16,489 bases of DNA, taken from assembly GCA_029983755.1 (NCBI GenBank), contig JASBYX010000034.1, positions 1-16,489 of the forward strand, given 5' to 3'. Positions within the stretch are counted from its first letter, which is position 1; each line of letters begins with the position of its first letter. Both the position numbers and the translations under genes were made by a program. Shown here piece after piece: positions 1 to 8,911 of this stretch. Below the pieces are notes generated by a model that did no database searches, was not told where the DNA came from, and was given only the letters and a program-made list of their open reading frames with translations. The stretch comes from Anaerovoracaceae bacterium. Lineage in GTDB: Bacteria > Bacillota > Clostridia > Peptostreptococcales > Anaerovoracaceae.

Positions 1-307
1 CTGCTGGGGCAGGTTGCTGTTTTGTTTTAACAACAAATGGTACTTCAACATCTCCATCTTCGGTCTTAACTGTAAGTTTGTGGTTTCCATCTTGGAGCTT
101 ATCTAGAGTCTCCTTTTTCAGAGTCAATAGAATGCTTCCTTTGGTCACTGTGTAGTCTGTATCTTTTGTGAGGGTTTCATCGTCCATCAAAACAGCTGTC
201 AGTCTGTCCGGATTAGTGTTTTCAATCCTCAGTGACAGGCCGGTTGACTCATTCTTGGTGTAAATGTAGTTGCCATCCTCTGTCTTTGCGAGGTGATGGT
301 CTGTGTT
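1..307 (-). repeat. Direct repeat copy A, identical to 3672-3978
   Basis: Every base from 1 to 307 matches 3672-3978, a constant offset of 3671. Four mismatches follow at 308, 310, 313 and 317; then bases 318-334 match again before similarity falls away. The repeat encodes the same 102-residue beta-rich module in both proteins, from around DHHLAKTEDG to QQPAPA. The window edge truncates the repeat, so its full length is unknown. Confidence 0.97.
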
Positions 308-2332
308 TAGGTTATCAGAATTTGCAAGCTCTGCTGCAGGTTTTCCTAGTTTAGAAATTACTAGTTTGAACTTGATCGGTTTTGCGCCACCTGTGGTATC
401 AAAGGGTGTTCCTGTAACATTAACCACGCCCTCATCTCCAAAGGTTTGTATTGTATGGCTTCCCCATTTTCCGGCGTTTACATTGCCTTCCTCAGTACTA
501 ATCGATGATCTTACTGTCGCCATATCCTCTATGTCATAGTCCCAGTCAAATCTAGGTTCAGAAGCATTGGAAGGTGTGAGTTCTATGTCTAACTTTTTAT
601 TCTGGCCAGGCTTCATATAGATTGTGTCCCCATCCTTAACACGGGCAGACTTTAGAGGATATTTATACTCAAAATCAAGCTCCACGGTTTTCTTCAGATC
701 AGGTTTAGACTTAGAAGATACTTCGAATATCGCATGTCCGGCCTTCTTCGGAACTATACCGTTACTGAAAGCTTCCATGTGCTCTGCAATTTCCGGTGTT
801 TTGGCTTTCCATACAAATTTAGTTTCAGATGTGTTCTCAGGTGTAACCTGTATCATGTACTGATTTGGTCCATGTCCCGGAGTTACACCTACCCAGTATC
901 CTCCCAGTACGTTCCAGCCATCCATCTTGAAGACCTTAGGAACCTTAACATTAAAATCCTGAATACCTAAATGCTTCGTGACGATTTTTAAAGATGTTTT
1001 TATGGATGGATTTTCTATCAGTCTGAATTCAATTACAGTTTCTCCGCCGTTAGGAAGGTAATAGCTCAAAGGTGAACCGCCGGGTATAACCTGTGAATCA
1101 TATTTAGCATTGACCTCATGTGCCTTTAAAGTTTCCCATTGATCCGTTGCTGCTTTGTGCCCCTTAACTTCCACTTTTACACGTTCTGTGCCATGAACTT
1201 CTGCAGGGTTATCCATGCTCACTTCTTTACCATTTACATAGGTCTTTATTGCATCTATGCCGGCAGGTAATATGTTCAGTTTATAATGTCCTATAACCTG
1301 TTTGCCGCCGGAATAGTATTTTACGGTACCGGGATGATCATCGAGTAATCCTCCCCCATTAAAACCTCCTCCACCGGCTATATAATACTTAGACTTATAA
1401 TAACCGTACTTTATGAAGCAGTCCCAATCTGTCCAAGCTCCTTCCTGACCTTGAACAAAGAACTTTCCCTTTGCAGATATTACAAGGGTGAAACTGCCGT
1501 CCACATCCATATTCTGTATGGTTCCATCAGAATCATATTTGAAATAAATATTCTTGTTTGCCTCGTAAATCTTTGTTTCCTCGTCAGTTGCTACATTTTT
1601 CCTGATTTCGTATTTTGTGCTTCTTACGATTTCATCCAGCTCATTCTGGTTCTTTGCCTTTGCGATTTTCTTGTGAGCATTTTTAAGGATTTCGTCGAGC
1701 TTAGCCTTCATCTCTTCATTCGAAATTTTCTTAGGATCCTTGTAACTATCAAGGCTCTTCATGGCGTTCTGCTTTGCAGGGGAATCTAAGGCAGGCAAAT
1801 CTTCCTCTGTCCTAGTTTTCTTCATAACCACCTTGATTTGAGCTTTATCCTTTAGAAACTCTTCTTCTGTGAAGTAACCTCCACCGCTGTAATCAAAATT
1901 CTTTGATTTAAAATCCTCATATCCCTCAGCTTTCACCACAAAATAGTGGCCCATGCTAAGGTCCACAAGATATCCTTTTTCAGTTTTTTCGGTGTTTTCT
2001 TCAAGATCGGATCCATCGTTTACCATGTACCACTTAACTTGAGGATTTGCAATAGCTTTATCCTTTTCGTCTACGATATTAAGTTTTATGTAGTGCTCCA
2101 TGTTGTCTTCATCATCTTCAGCCGAATCTCCTGAATCCCCAGCAGTTGCCTTGGTAGCTGTAAATTTACTGTTTTTCTCAATACGCAAACTGTTTGCATT
2201 TCTTTCAGTGTTAGCAAAAGATGAATGCTGTATACCGCTGAATCCAATAATTGTCAAAAACATAAATACAATCATAGATACAGAGGTCACTTTGTTAATT
2301 GAAATTCTGCGTTTTGCTTTTTTGTCCCTCAT
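1..2332 (-). CDS. Partial secreted multi-domain surface protein, paralogue of the downstream propeller protein (3' end off window)
   Basis: The frame is open from an ATG at 2332 to the window edge (777 codons, no stop). AGAGGG lies about 5 bases before the ATG, supporting this start. The N-terminus is a signal peptide: basic residues 2-14, hydrophobic 18-33, likely cleavage after SSFA at residue 40. Next come an acidic linker, a prealbumin/SpaA-like beta domain (about 74-175), a lysine-rich helical segment (about 180-250), a Gly-rich stretch (GGGGFNGGG) and Ig-like modules from about 370 onward. Residues about 380-777 align by eye with the C-terminal half of the large protein at 2503-7830; shared elements include YVNGKEVS versus YVDGKEVS, and TTGGAKPI. 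The last 102 residues in view are encoded by DNA identical to that gene. By analogy, the missing end probably carries FIVAR-like repeats and a wall anchor. The role is likely surface exposure or adhesion; no catalytic motif was seen. Being a separate gene copy behind a terminator, it may be transcribed on its own. Confidence 0.85.
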   Translation of the reverse strand, partial: MRDKKAKRRISINKVTSVSMIVFMFLTIIGFSGIQHSSFANTERNANSLRIEKNSKFTATKATAGDSGDSAEDDEDNMEHYIKLNIVDEKDKAIANPQVKWYMVNDGSDLEENTEKTEKGYLVDLSMGHYFVVKAEGYEDFKSKNFDYSGGGYFTEEEFLKDKAQIKVVMKKTRTEEDLPALDSPAKQNAMKSLDSYKDPKKISNEEMKAKLDEILKNAHKKIAKAKNQNELDEIVRSTKYEIRKNVATDEETKIYEANKNIYFKYDSDGTIQNMDVDGSFTLVISAKGKFFVQGQEGAWTDWDCFIKYGYYKSKYYIAGGGGFNGGGLLDDHPGTVKYYSGGKQVIGHYKLNILPAGIDAIKTYVNGKEVSMDNPAEVHGTERVKVEVKGHKAATDQWETLKAHEVNAKYDSQVIPGGSPLSYYLPNGGETVIEFRLIENPSIKTSLKIVTKHLGIQDFNVKVPKVFKMDGWNVLGGYWVGVTPGHGPNQYMIQVTPENTSETKFVWKAKTPEIAEHMEAFSNGIVPKKAGHAIFEVSSKSKPDLKKTVELDFEYKYPLKSARVKDGDTIYMKPGQNKKLDIELTPSNASEPRFDWDYDIEDMATVRSSISTEEGNVNAGKWGSHTIQTFGDEGVVNVTGTPFDTTGGAKPIKFKLVISKLGKPAAELANSDNLNTDHHLAKTEDGNYIYTKNESTGLSLRIENTNPDRLTAVLMDDETLTKDTDYTVTKGSILLTLKKETLDKLQDGNHKLTVKTEDGDVEVPFVVKTKQQPAPA

Positions 2333-2382
2333 ACTGTCCCTCTATAAACGTTTCTATTCTAGCATGTACTTTCAAGGTATTG

Positions 2383-2413
2383 ATTCTGAAACTAAATAAT
2401 ATTAGCTTGTCAA
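2383..2413 (-). promoter_or_regulatory. Possible promoter for the leftmost surface-protein gene
   Basis: Between the terminator and the start at 2332, the minus strand has a perfect TTGACA -35 box (2413-2408). The only -10-like hexamer at a plausible distance is CAGAAT (2388-2383), at 19 bases, with a four-of-six match. The region is AT-rich and lies just past a terminator hairpin, so a promoter is expected here. The spacing is poor and this pairing is only a candidate. Confidence 0.3.
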
Positions 2414-2428
2414 AACTTAATTTAAAAT

Positions 2429-2474
2429 GGTAACCTCCGCTAATCACATTTTACTAAGATTGACGGAGGCCACC
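2429..2474 (-). terminator. Hairpin terminator after the propeller surface protein
   Basis: On the minus strand, GGTGGCCTCCG pairs with CGGAGGTTACC to give an 11-bp stem including two G-T wobbles. It extends inward through TCAATC/GATTAG with one mismatch, around a loop of about 12 bases. ATTTT follows directly. It lies about 28 bases past the TAG stop at 2503 and ahead of the next start at 2332. The short T-run makes it a moderate rather than classic intrinsic terminator. It probably ends the cluster transcript. Confidence 0.65.
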
Positions 2475-2502
2475 CATATTTCATTTATGTTACTAGTTTT
2501 AA

Positions 2503-5500
2503 CTACAGGTTCTTTCGCCTTCTAACAACAAAATACGTTGCTCCGGCGAGTATAACGGCTATCATACCATATCCAACCGTCATAGCATCATCTCCGGTCT
2601 TAGCTGTGTGTCCTGAATTAGTCTTTGCAGGCTTTGTATCCGGTTTGTTGTTAGTCTCGTTGGTAGTTTTACCGGCGTTTCCGGATTTACCGTCATTTCC
2701 CGGCTTGATATTACCTTTATTTGAATCATCTTTGCTGGGTTCTTGTTTACCGTTGTCTGTCTTACCGCTATTGTCCTTATCAGGTTTCTTTCCAGGATCA
2801 GGCTTTGTTTCTTCCTTTAGACCTGCAACAGGTTTGAATCCTTCAGTTAGCTTGTTGAGGTCTGCTGTCATCTTATCAACATCGGTCTTCTTGTCCTCTG
2901 TTGGCTTTGACTTAGCAAGTTTCTCAGCTTCAGAAGTCTTGTCTGTCAGTGCCTTCATAGCTTCAGGTGTTACCCACTTGTCAGCCTTTGCGATGTCTTT
3001 ACCGTCTTTGCTGGTCTTAACATCCTTGACAGCTGCTTTTGCCTTTTCGATTGCCTTGTTAAGGTCAGTTAGGTCGGCGTACTTAGGCTCTTCAGGAGTA
3101 GGCTCTGCTTCTTCCTTTAGGCCTGCAACAGGTTTAAAGCCTTCTGTAAGCTTATTGAGCTCTGCAGCCATCTTCTCAACTTCGGCTTTCTTCTCCTCTG
3201 TTGGTTTTGACTTAGCAAGCTTCTCAGCTTCTGCAGTCTTATCTGTCAGTGCCTTCATAGCTTCAGGTGTTACCCACTTGTCGGCCTTGTCTATGTCTTT
3301 ACCGTCTTTGCTGGTCTTAACATCCTTAACAGCTGCCTTTGCCTTCTCGATTGCCTTGTTAAGGTCAGTTAGATCGGCATACTTAGGCTCTTCAGGAGCA
3401 GGTTTCTTAGTACCGGCCTTCTTGGCTGCTTCGAACTTATCCTTAGCTGCATTTAGTGCTGCTACCGCATCGTCAACCTTCTTCTGCTGATCCTTTGTGA
3501 GCTCTTCCTTCTGAACTTCCTTAGCTGCCTTGATTGCATCGTCAAGTGCCCTCATTTCAGCCTCAGTTACCCACTTAGCTTCTTTGTCTTTGTCGGCACC
3601 ATCTTTGCTTACTTCAACACCTTCTTTAGCTTTCTCTGCTGCGGTGATGGCTTCGTTGAGTTTAGTCTTGTCTGCTGGGGCAGGTTGCTGTTTTGTTTTA
3701 ACAACAAATGGTACTTCAACATCTCCATCTTCGGTCTTAACTGTAAGTTTGTGGTTTCCATCTTGGAGCTTATCTAGAGTCTCCTTTTTCAGAGTCAATA
3801 GAATGCTTCCTTTGGTCACTGTGTAGTCTGTATCTTTTGTGAGGGTTTCATCGTCCATCAAAACAGCTGTCAGTCTGTCCGGATTAGTGTTTTCAATCCT
3901 CAGTGACAGGCCGGTTGACTCATTCTTGGTGTAAATGTAGTTGCCATCCTCTGTCTTTGCGAGGTGATGGTCTGTGTTCAAGTCATCGGAATTTGCAAGC
4001 TCTGCCTTATTTTCTTTCTGTTCACCAACCACAACTTTAAAGGTTATCGGCTTTGCTCCACCTGTGGTATCCATAGGTGTTCCGGTAACCACATATATTC
4101 CATCCTCATTGGCGGTGATTGAATGAGTTGTAGTATGTGGTACATCATTTGAAGGCCTGAACAAACTGCTAGTTAAGGTAAGTCCCCCAGCATCTTTCTG
4201 TGAACCATCCTCTTTTGTATACGACCACTGGAATCTCTGTTCAGTAGCATTTTCAGGATTTGCATTTATTTTCAGATCCTTAGTCTCTCCGGACTTCATC
4301 TTGATAGTTTTTTCAGCCGGCTCTGCTGATTTCAAAGGAACCTTGTACTGGAAATCAATAGATACTTCCTGTTTTAAATTAGGGTTTTCTTCACTTGTTA
4401 CGGTGAAGGTTGCTTTACCGGCCTTCTTAGGTGTTATTACCTCTCCCCATGTAGGATTATACACAGCAATGTCCGGGTTGTTTGACACCCAATTAAGTTT
4501 TTTGTTGCTGGCATTTTCCGGAGTAAAGCTAATGGAATAAGTCTTATCTCCATATTTTGCCTTATCTTCGTCTCTAGCATCGGATCTTATCAAGCCTAAG
4601 TAATTATCCCCTGAAAGAGCGTTCCAGTTTTCAATATAGAAAGTCTTAGGGTAGTCGATCTTAAAGCCTGTAAGTTTAATATCTTTTTCGACTACAGCCT
4701 TGAAGCTCACTTCACCGGAGCCGTCATCCATCTTGGCAGTATACTCTGCCTCTTTGTTACCGTTTTTCGTTGTTATATCAAATACTCCGTTGGTTCCCTG
4801 AATTGTTCCCTTATTTTTATCCTTAGATTTTATTCTAAGTGCATTATATGGGATATCAACCAGTTCGTCTTTACCCTTAAGCTTGCCTTTAAATACAACT
4901 GTACCGTTTTCGCTACCCACAAGCTTTGCAGGATTTTTAACTGAAACTTCCTTACCGTCCACATAGGCGTGAAGGCTCTCAAGATCTGACTTTCTGTTGT
5001 CGATAGTGAACGTGGTAGCTACCTGCTCTGCCATTGCAGCATTTTCATCTTCATAAGCCTTTACGTTTACTTTTCGCACATCAAAGCCTTGGAAAGTTCC
5101 ATCTTCGGCTATCCAAACGTTATTCCAATTGCTGCTACCTTCGTGTCTTGCCACCATAGCATCAAAGTATGGCCTTGATAGGACTTTCCCATCTTTTTTC
5201 AGAACGAATTTGCCCTTGTCAAGGGAAGTTGTCTGGAAAACGTTTCCTTCCTTAGGTTTTTCGACTTTACCGTCAGGGTGCATAAATTCTACAGTATATT
5301 TTTCCTGGGCTTTCGGATCAATAACATTTACAATGCAGTTTGCTTTTTTCCCGCTTTTCCTGTTTGTCGCTGTGATAGTTGCTTTCCCAACCTTCTTGGC
5401 TGTAACTAATCCATTGTCATCTACGCTGGCAATATCTCTCCTTCCACTCTTCCATTTAACATCCTTGGTTGTAGTGTTTTCGGGGTTAAATATTACTTTC

Positions 5501-7830
5501 AGCTGCTCGGTCTTGCCTACTTCAAGATCTATGTTTTCTTTATTTAAGCTGATGCTTTGAGCGTAGATCTCAACACCAATTGTTATATTATATTCGTGGG
5601 TGCTCTTTCCATCCTCTGAGGTTACCTTAACCTTGACCTTAGCATCCTTATCTTTTTCAATGCGCTTTAAGTATACTCTGTATGCTTTAGAGCTTCCCCT
5701 ATCTTTAGCATCAACAAGAGGATAGCTTTCCTTGTCATTATCATATGTAGCCTTATCCAGGTTACTATCATCACCGTCCGGCTGTACTTGAACCTTTGAA
5801 TTCGGATTCTCCTTAGCTATCCAAAGACTCATCTCGTCGGTTGCAACCATTGCATCGTTTCTGGTAGTTGCAAATTTATCACCCATACTGTGAAATTCCG
5901 GTGACATATTCGCTTCTTTGTTTTTACTTCCGGACTCCCACGGTGCTTGGGTACTCTTTGGTGTAACACCGATATGGGATGCTACAGCGGATGCATTTAC
6001 AGGGGTCAGCAAAACCTTGTATTCTCTGGAATCACTTGTGCCTTTCTTCTCAACTCTTACGGTTATTTCTGTATCCCCTTTTTTAGCTAGTGGAATAGAA
6101 ACCGCTTCACCGTTGGAAGTTTTTCCCTTACCGATAGTCTTTTTATCAGGAGTGACAGATTGTGCACTGATTTTAGCGACCAGTTCTTCTCCCATCACCG
6201 GTTTAACTTCCACTGAGTCAGCGCTTGCTTTAACATTACAGTGATAATCCCTAATCATGGCGTTGAAATATTTATCAATGGTCTCATCTCTACCAACAAC
6301 ACGTAGTGATTCCTGTTTGTCAGAAACATTAAGTCCATCAAGGTATGCCGTATTTTTCTTAACGGCAAAGGTGAAACTACTGTCATTTTTGTAGTACATA
6401 GTTCCATCCCTATCCACACTGATAGGACTTAAACAAAACTCCGGATGATCCGGCAAGTATAGATCTTTGGCATTTTCAAATTTTGTTGACTCTAGATCAT
6501 CGAAGAAGTAAAAGATACCCCCCGGCTTATTATTGTATGTAGTATACACATATGCACCGTTAACGTTTCCTTTTTGGACGGGAGCGACAGTCACTGTAGC
6601 CTGAGGATAACCCGGTGTGGCAACCCTACCCTTAAAGGTCAACGCATTTTTACCATCAATTATGGCTACTCCGTGACCTGAATCATGGTAAAACTGATTT
6701 GCCCCTCCAACTCCTACATATATTCTATCGCCATATACTACGGGAGTAGCGGTAATCTTTTCACCTATTTTCAAGCTTTCAGGCTTACCTATTACACCCG
6801 CTTCCGTAATTGGACACCTGTAGAGATATCCGTTTTTGGAAGCAAAGTAAATTTTACTCCCATTAAAGCATATTGATGTTCTTATATCTCCATATAGACC
6901 TACTTGCTTGGAAATTATCTTTCCATCTGCAGCGTTAAGAGAATAGACTGATGAACCTCTGCCCTGTTTATCTGCGGGAAGACCATCATCAGTTCCCACT
7001 ACTACGTATTTTTCATTAGCATAGGCACCTGCCCAGTAGAACCCTCTAGGCTTGTTGTCCTCACCGGTTACTTTTTTGTCCGATTCAGTGGGCGTAAATT
7101 CCCAAGCGTAATCCTTGGTGTATTCTTCGTGTTCCTTTCCGTTAACTTCTACTGTCTCTTTGGTTACCTTCCCATCATCAACATTTACAGCAAAGAATGT
7201 ACCATTTTCAGTCTCCGATTTCCAACTGGCTCCGTAGACAAACAACTTACCATTAATATGAGCATAGCTAATATTCGAAACATTCTGTGTTCCTTCCTTA
7301 TACTTCGTAGCCCAAAGAGGCTTGAGGGTGTTAGCGTCTACGCACTGAATCCTGCCCCCTGTTATAGCGATGAAGAATTTTCCATCCATGTAAAGCATCG
7401 GATTCATTGCATACTCAACTGTCCCGGGAATTCCTAAATGGCTGTTAAAGGTTTCTTTATTTGCCTTAGAGACCTTGGTTTCCTGTCCCGTCTTCTTACT
7501 ATACTGGGCAACCTTGCTTCCCACAGCTACATATATATGGCTTTTGGAAATTAGTGGTGGAGTTGGGGCTCCTGCGTACCCCTCACCAAGTTTAGTCTGC
7601 CACTTAGTGTCAGCCTCTTTTGGGTTAGTTATAATTTGACTGTTTTCCGGCAAAACAGTATTATTACTCTGGTTATTTGCATACTTGTACCATTCCCAAT
7701 CCTGTGGCACGGTTTCATCTGCAAAGGAGCTCATTGGCATGAGGCCAAGTATCAACAAAATAGCCATGACCCCTAGAGTCAATTTTATCCAAGGGGATTT
7801 CTGCTTCGTTTTTGTGTAGTCGTTATGCAT
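2503..7830 (-). CDS. 1775-residue wall-anchored surface protein: PQQ-type propeller, cadherin-like and Big_2 modules, helical repeats
   Basis: The start is supported by AAGGAG eight bases before the ATG. A signal peptide (1-37, ending SSFA) is followed by a PQQ-like beta-propeller at about 50-490 with repeated blades such as VYSLNAADGKI and YVAVGSKVAQYSKKTG. Two cadherin-like beta-sandwich regions (about 500-612 and 620-755) lead to a Big_2 domain (about 756-837) and further Ig-like modules to about 1385. Three helical FIVAR-like modules follow, at 1387-1479, 1480-1579 and 1580-1679. They share KWVT-E-AM, and the last two are 89% identical. A Lys/Pro/Gly/Asn linker leads to TAKTGD (1742-1747), a membrane span (1749-1769) and RRRK, which is a wall-sorting signal variant. 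The role is likely ligand binding or adhesion at the cell surface. PQQ-type folds are often structural, so no enzyme activity is claimed. The gene follows the alpha-toroid lipoprotein by 103 bp with no clear terminator between, so co-transcription is plausible. Confidence 0.9.
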   Translation of the reverse strand: MHNDYTKTKQKSPWIKLTLGVMAILLILGLMPMSSFADETVPQDWEWYKYANNQSNNTVLPENSQIITNPKEADTKWQTKLGEGYAGAPTPPLISKSHIYVAVGSKVAQYSKKTGQETKVSKANKETFNSHLGIPGTVEYAMNPMLYMDGKFFIAITGGRIQCVDANTLKPLWATKYKEGTQNVSNISYAHINGKLFVYGASWKSETENGTFFAVNVDDGKVTKETVEVNGKEHEEYTKDYAWEFTPTESDKKVTGEDNKPRGFYWAGAYANEKYVVVGTDDGLPADKQGRGSSVYSLNAADGKIISKQVGLYGDIRTSICFNGSKIYFASKNGYLYRCPITEAGVIGKPESLKIGEKITATPVVYGDRIYVGVGGANQFYHDSGHGVAIIDGKNALTFKGRVATPGYPQATVTVAPVQKGNVNGAYVYTTYNNKPGGIFYFFDDLESTKFENAKDLYLPDHPEFCLSPISVDRDGTMYYKNDSSFTFAVKKNTAYLDGLNVSDKQESLRVVGRDETIDKYFNAMIRDYHCNVKASADSVEVKPVMGEELVAKISAQSVTPDKKTIGKGKTSNGEAVSIPLAKKGDTEITVRVEKKGTSDSREYKVLLTPVNASAVASHIGVTPKSTQAPWESGSKNKEANMSPEFHSMGDKFATTRNDAMVATDEMSLWIAKENPNSKVQVQPDGDDSNLDKATYDNDKESYPLVDAKDRGSSKAYRVYLKRIEKDKDAKVKVKVTSEDGKSTHEYNITIGVEIYAQSISLNKENIDLEVGKTEQLKVIFNPENTTTKDVKWKSGRRDIASVDDNGLVTAKKVGKATITATNRKSGKKANCIVNVIDPKAQEKYTVEFMHPDGKVEKPKEGNVFQTTSLDKGKFVLKKDGKVLSRPYFDAMVARHEGSSNWNNVWIAEDGTFQGFDVRKVNVKAYEDENAAMAEQVATTFTIDNRKSDLESLHAYVDGKEVSVKNPAKLVGSENGTVVFKGKLKGKDELVDIPYNALRIKSKDKNKGTIQGTNGVFDITTKNGNKEAEYTAKMDDGSGEVSFKAVVEKDIKLTGFKIDYPKTFYIENWNALSGDNYLGLIRSDARDEDKAKYGDKTYSISFTPENASNKKLNWVSNNPDIAVYNPTWGEVITPKKAGKATFTVTSEENPNLKQEVSIDFQYKVPLKSAEPAEKTIKMKSGETKDLKINANPENATEQRFQWSYTKEDGSQKDAGGLTLTSSLFRPSNDVPHTTTHSITANEDGIYVVTGTPMDTTGGAKPITFKVVVGEQKENKAELANSDDLNTDHHLAKTEDGNYIYTKNESTGLSLRIENTNPDRLTAVLMDDETLTKDTDYTVTKGSILLTLKKETLDKLQDGNHKLTVKTEDGDVEVPFVVKTKQQPAPADKTKLNEAITAAEKAKEGVEVSKDGADKDKEAKWVTEAEMRALDDAIKAAKEVQKEELTKDQQKKVDDAVAALNAAKDKFEAAKKAGTKKPAPEEPKYADLTDLNKAIEKAKAAVKDVKTSKDGKDIDKADKWVTPEAMKALTDKTAEAEKLAKSKPTEEKKAEVEKMAAELNKLTEGFKPVAGLKEEAEPTPEEPKYADLTDLNKAIEKAKAAVKDVKTSKDGKDIAKADKWVTPEAMKALTDKTSEAEKLAKSKPTEDKKTDVDKMTADLNKLTEGFKPVAGLKEETKPDPGKKPDKDNSGKTDNGKQEPSKDDSNKGNIKPGNDGKSGNAGKTTNETNNKPDTKPAKTNSGHTAKTGDDAMTVGYGMIAVILAGATYFVVRRRKNL
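2794..3093 (-). repeat. 300-bp tandem repeat, second copy (residues 1580-1679)
   Basis: This is one of two head-to-tail 300-bp units, each encoding exactly 100 residues that begin EEPKYADLTDLNKAIEKAK. The two units differ at 11 of 100 residues, mostly Glu/Asp and Ala/Thr swaps. The 5' half (EEPKYA to MKALTDK) is almost unchanged. The predicted structure is a helical bundle resembling FIVAR modules. Confidence 0.95.
3094..3393 (-). repeat. 300-bp tandem repeat, first copy (residues 1480-1579)
   Basis: This is the first 100-residue unit in protein order and directly abuts the second copy. A more diverged relative of the same fold precedes it at residues 1387-1479 and shares the KWVT..AEM..L core. 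That arrangement indicates stepwise duplication: an old one giving the diverged module and a recent one giving the 300-bp pair. Confidence 0.95.
3672..3978 (-). repeat. Direct repeat copy B, identical to 1-307
   Basis: This is the internal copy of the 307-bp identical segment, encoding residues 1285-1386 of the propeller protein just before its helical repeats. Third-codon positions are identical too, which is unusual because the two proteins differ strongly just upstream. Confidence 0.97.
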
Positions 7831-7933
7831 ATTGCATACTCCTTTCTTTTAAACTAACGTCTTTCGAATCTCTACCGGATTCTCTTTAATTTTCTCTTTC
7901 CTCGAATTAAAATATTTCGGAAATTCGCTGCTC

Positions 7934-8857
7934 TTAATTTGCCTTTGGCATCAACTGCTTCTTCTCTTTAAACAGTGCGTAGGCATTAAGAGCCATAAGT
8001 CCTTGTTCTCCTGCAATTCCTCCTTCCTTCATTCCTTTTACGTGTACAAAACTTTTTCCTTTTGCATATTTCATAATTCCATCAATTAAGGATTTGTCTG
8101 TTTTTTCATTTACAAGAGTCTTTTCAGGGTCCTTCCCAAAAGCAGCAAGACCCATGACCACCTGAGCTGTTGACTCTAGATTCCCGAAGCTTCCGTCATC
8201 CTTTTGGACTGTTTTAAGTTTCTTCAGGGACTCAGCGAAAAATGCTTTGACCTGTGGTTCATCCTTGTAATATGCAAGGGCCTGCATTGCCATTCCTATG
8301 TAATCCACCTCTGCCATGTCCCCACTTAAATCTCCGTCTTCCCCAAGCTCCTTTAAGATGAGCGCTTTATATGCTTCTTCGTTTTGCAGCTTGTAACCGC
8401 TATAGTTTGCTGCAATCAGGGCGTATATTGCAGCATTGACGCCCTGTTCTGTTATTTTGTTGTAGTCATCTAGGGGTTCTAGAAGGTTGTATCCGTCAAC
8501 GTTTTCAGGATTTTTCCCAATTGCTTTTGTCACTATGCTTACTCTAGCGTAATCGGTGTAGTTATCTTCCGTGAGAATGCCCTGTTTTTGCTTGAGCCGG
8601 GCTCTCAGGTTGTCGAAGTATTCCTCATAGAATGTTGAATCTGTTTCAATCCCGCTTTTTTTGATGTCGAAAACCACCCAATCGCTTAAATACGATGTGC
8701 GATCATTATCTTCTATCTGCTGATACAGATCCTTAGCCACTACTTCCCTGTATTTGATCGGATCTTGGCTACTACCTTCTTTGCCACAACCGCAAATAGC
8801 TATCATTACTATGAGGATGGCCGAGAGCAAAGTTAGAATTCTTTTTCTTTTAAACAT
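7934..8857 (-). CDS. Lipoprotein with prenyltransferase/cobalamin-binding-like alpha-toroid domain
   Basis: This 307-residue lipoprotein has a basic N-terminus (KRKR), a hydrophobic core and a lipobox ICGC with acylated Cys24. Residues about 95-300 read as an alpha/alpha-toroid of the prenyltransferase/squalene-cyclase/cobalamin-binding superfamily. Visible elements are DYARVSIVTKAIGKNP (103-118), YNLLEPLDDY (123-132), TEQGVNAAIYALIA (136-149), the QW-like DDGSFGNLESTAQVVMGLAAFG (220-241) and GEQGLMALNAYALF (283-296). No DDXD cyclase motif or zinc-site pattern is evident, so a binding role is more likely than catalysis. It lies 54 bp past the DUF4430 gene. In transcobalamin-type and many Clostridia proteins the two domains share one chain, so the pair probably works together (inference). 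The ligand is unknown; cobalamin is one candidate. The ATG has only a weak Shine-Dalgarno (AGAAAG far upstream), but the lipoprotein signal fixes this start. Confidence 0.85.
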   Translation of the reverse strand: MFKRKRILTLLSAILIVMIAICGCGKEGSSQDPIKYREVVAKDLYQQIEDNDRTSYLSDWVVFDIKKSGIETDSTFYEEYFDNLRARLKQKQGILTEDNYTDYARVSIVTKAIGKNPENVDGYNLLEPLDDYNKITEQGVNAAIYALIAANYSGYKLQNEEAYKALILKELGEDGDLSGDMAEVDYIGMAMQALAYYKDEPQVKAFFAESLKKLKTVQKDDGSFGNLESTAQVVMGLAAFGKDPEKTLVNEKTDKSLIDGIMKYAKGKSFVHVKGMKEGGIAGEQGLMALNAYALFKEKKQLMPKAN

Positions 8858-8911
8858 TTCTTGCTTTTACTTTCTATCATATTTGTCCGGAAAAATTTTT
8901 GTGCGAAAAAC

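Noticed and set aside
50..2300. Interpreting the left end as a non-coding region because of several short plus-strand open frames
   Set aside because: The minus strand is one uninterrupted frame from 2332 to base 1 with a signal peptide and paralogy to the next gene, so the short frames are shadows.
2606..3490. Long plus-strand open frame opposite the helical repeats (294 codons)
   Set aside because: It is antisense to a clear coding region with strong protein signatures. It arises from the Lys/Ala/Glu-rich repeats and has low-complexity Ser/Leu composition and no recognisable domain.
7831..7933. Terminator or promoter between the lipoprotein and propeller genes
   Set aside because: The 103-bp gap is AT-rich but has no strong stem-loop with a T-run and no convincing -35/-10 pair; only the Shine-Dalgarno AAGGAG is clear.
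7966..8012. GEQ motif in the alpha-toroid lipoprotein as a possible thioester domain like that of alpha-2-macroglobulin
   Set aside because: The thioester Cys is absent (AGEQ rather than CGEQ), and EQ followed by ALxAY-type residues is a common helix pattern in bacterial toroid proteins.
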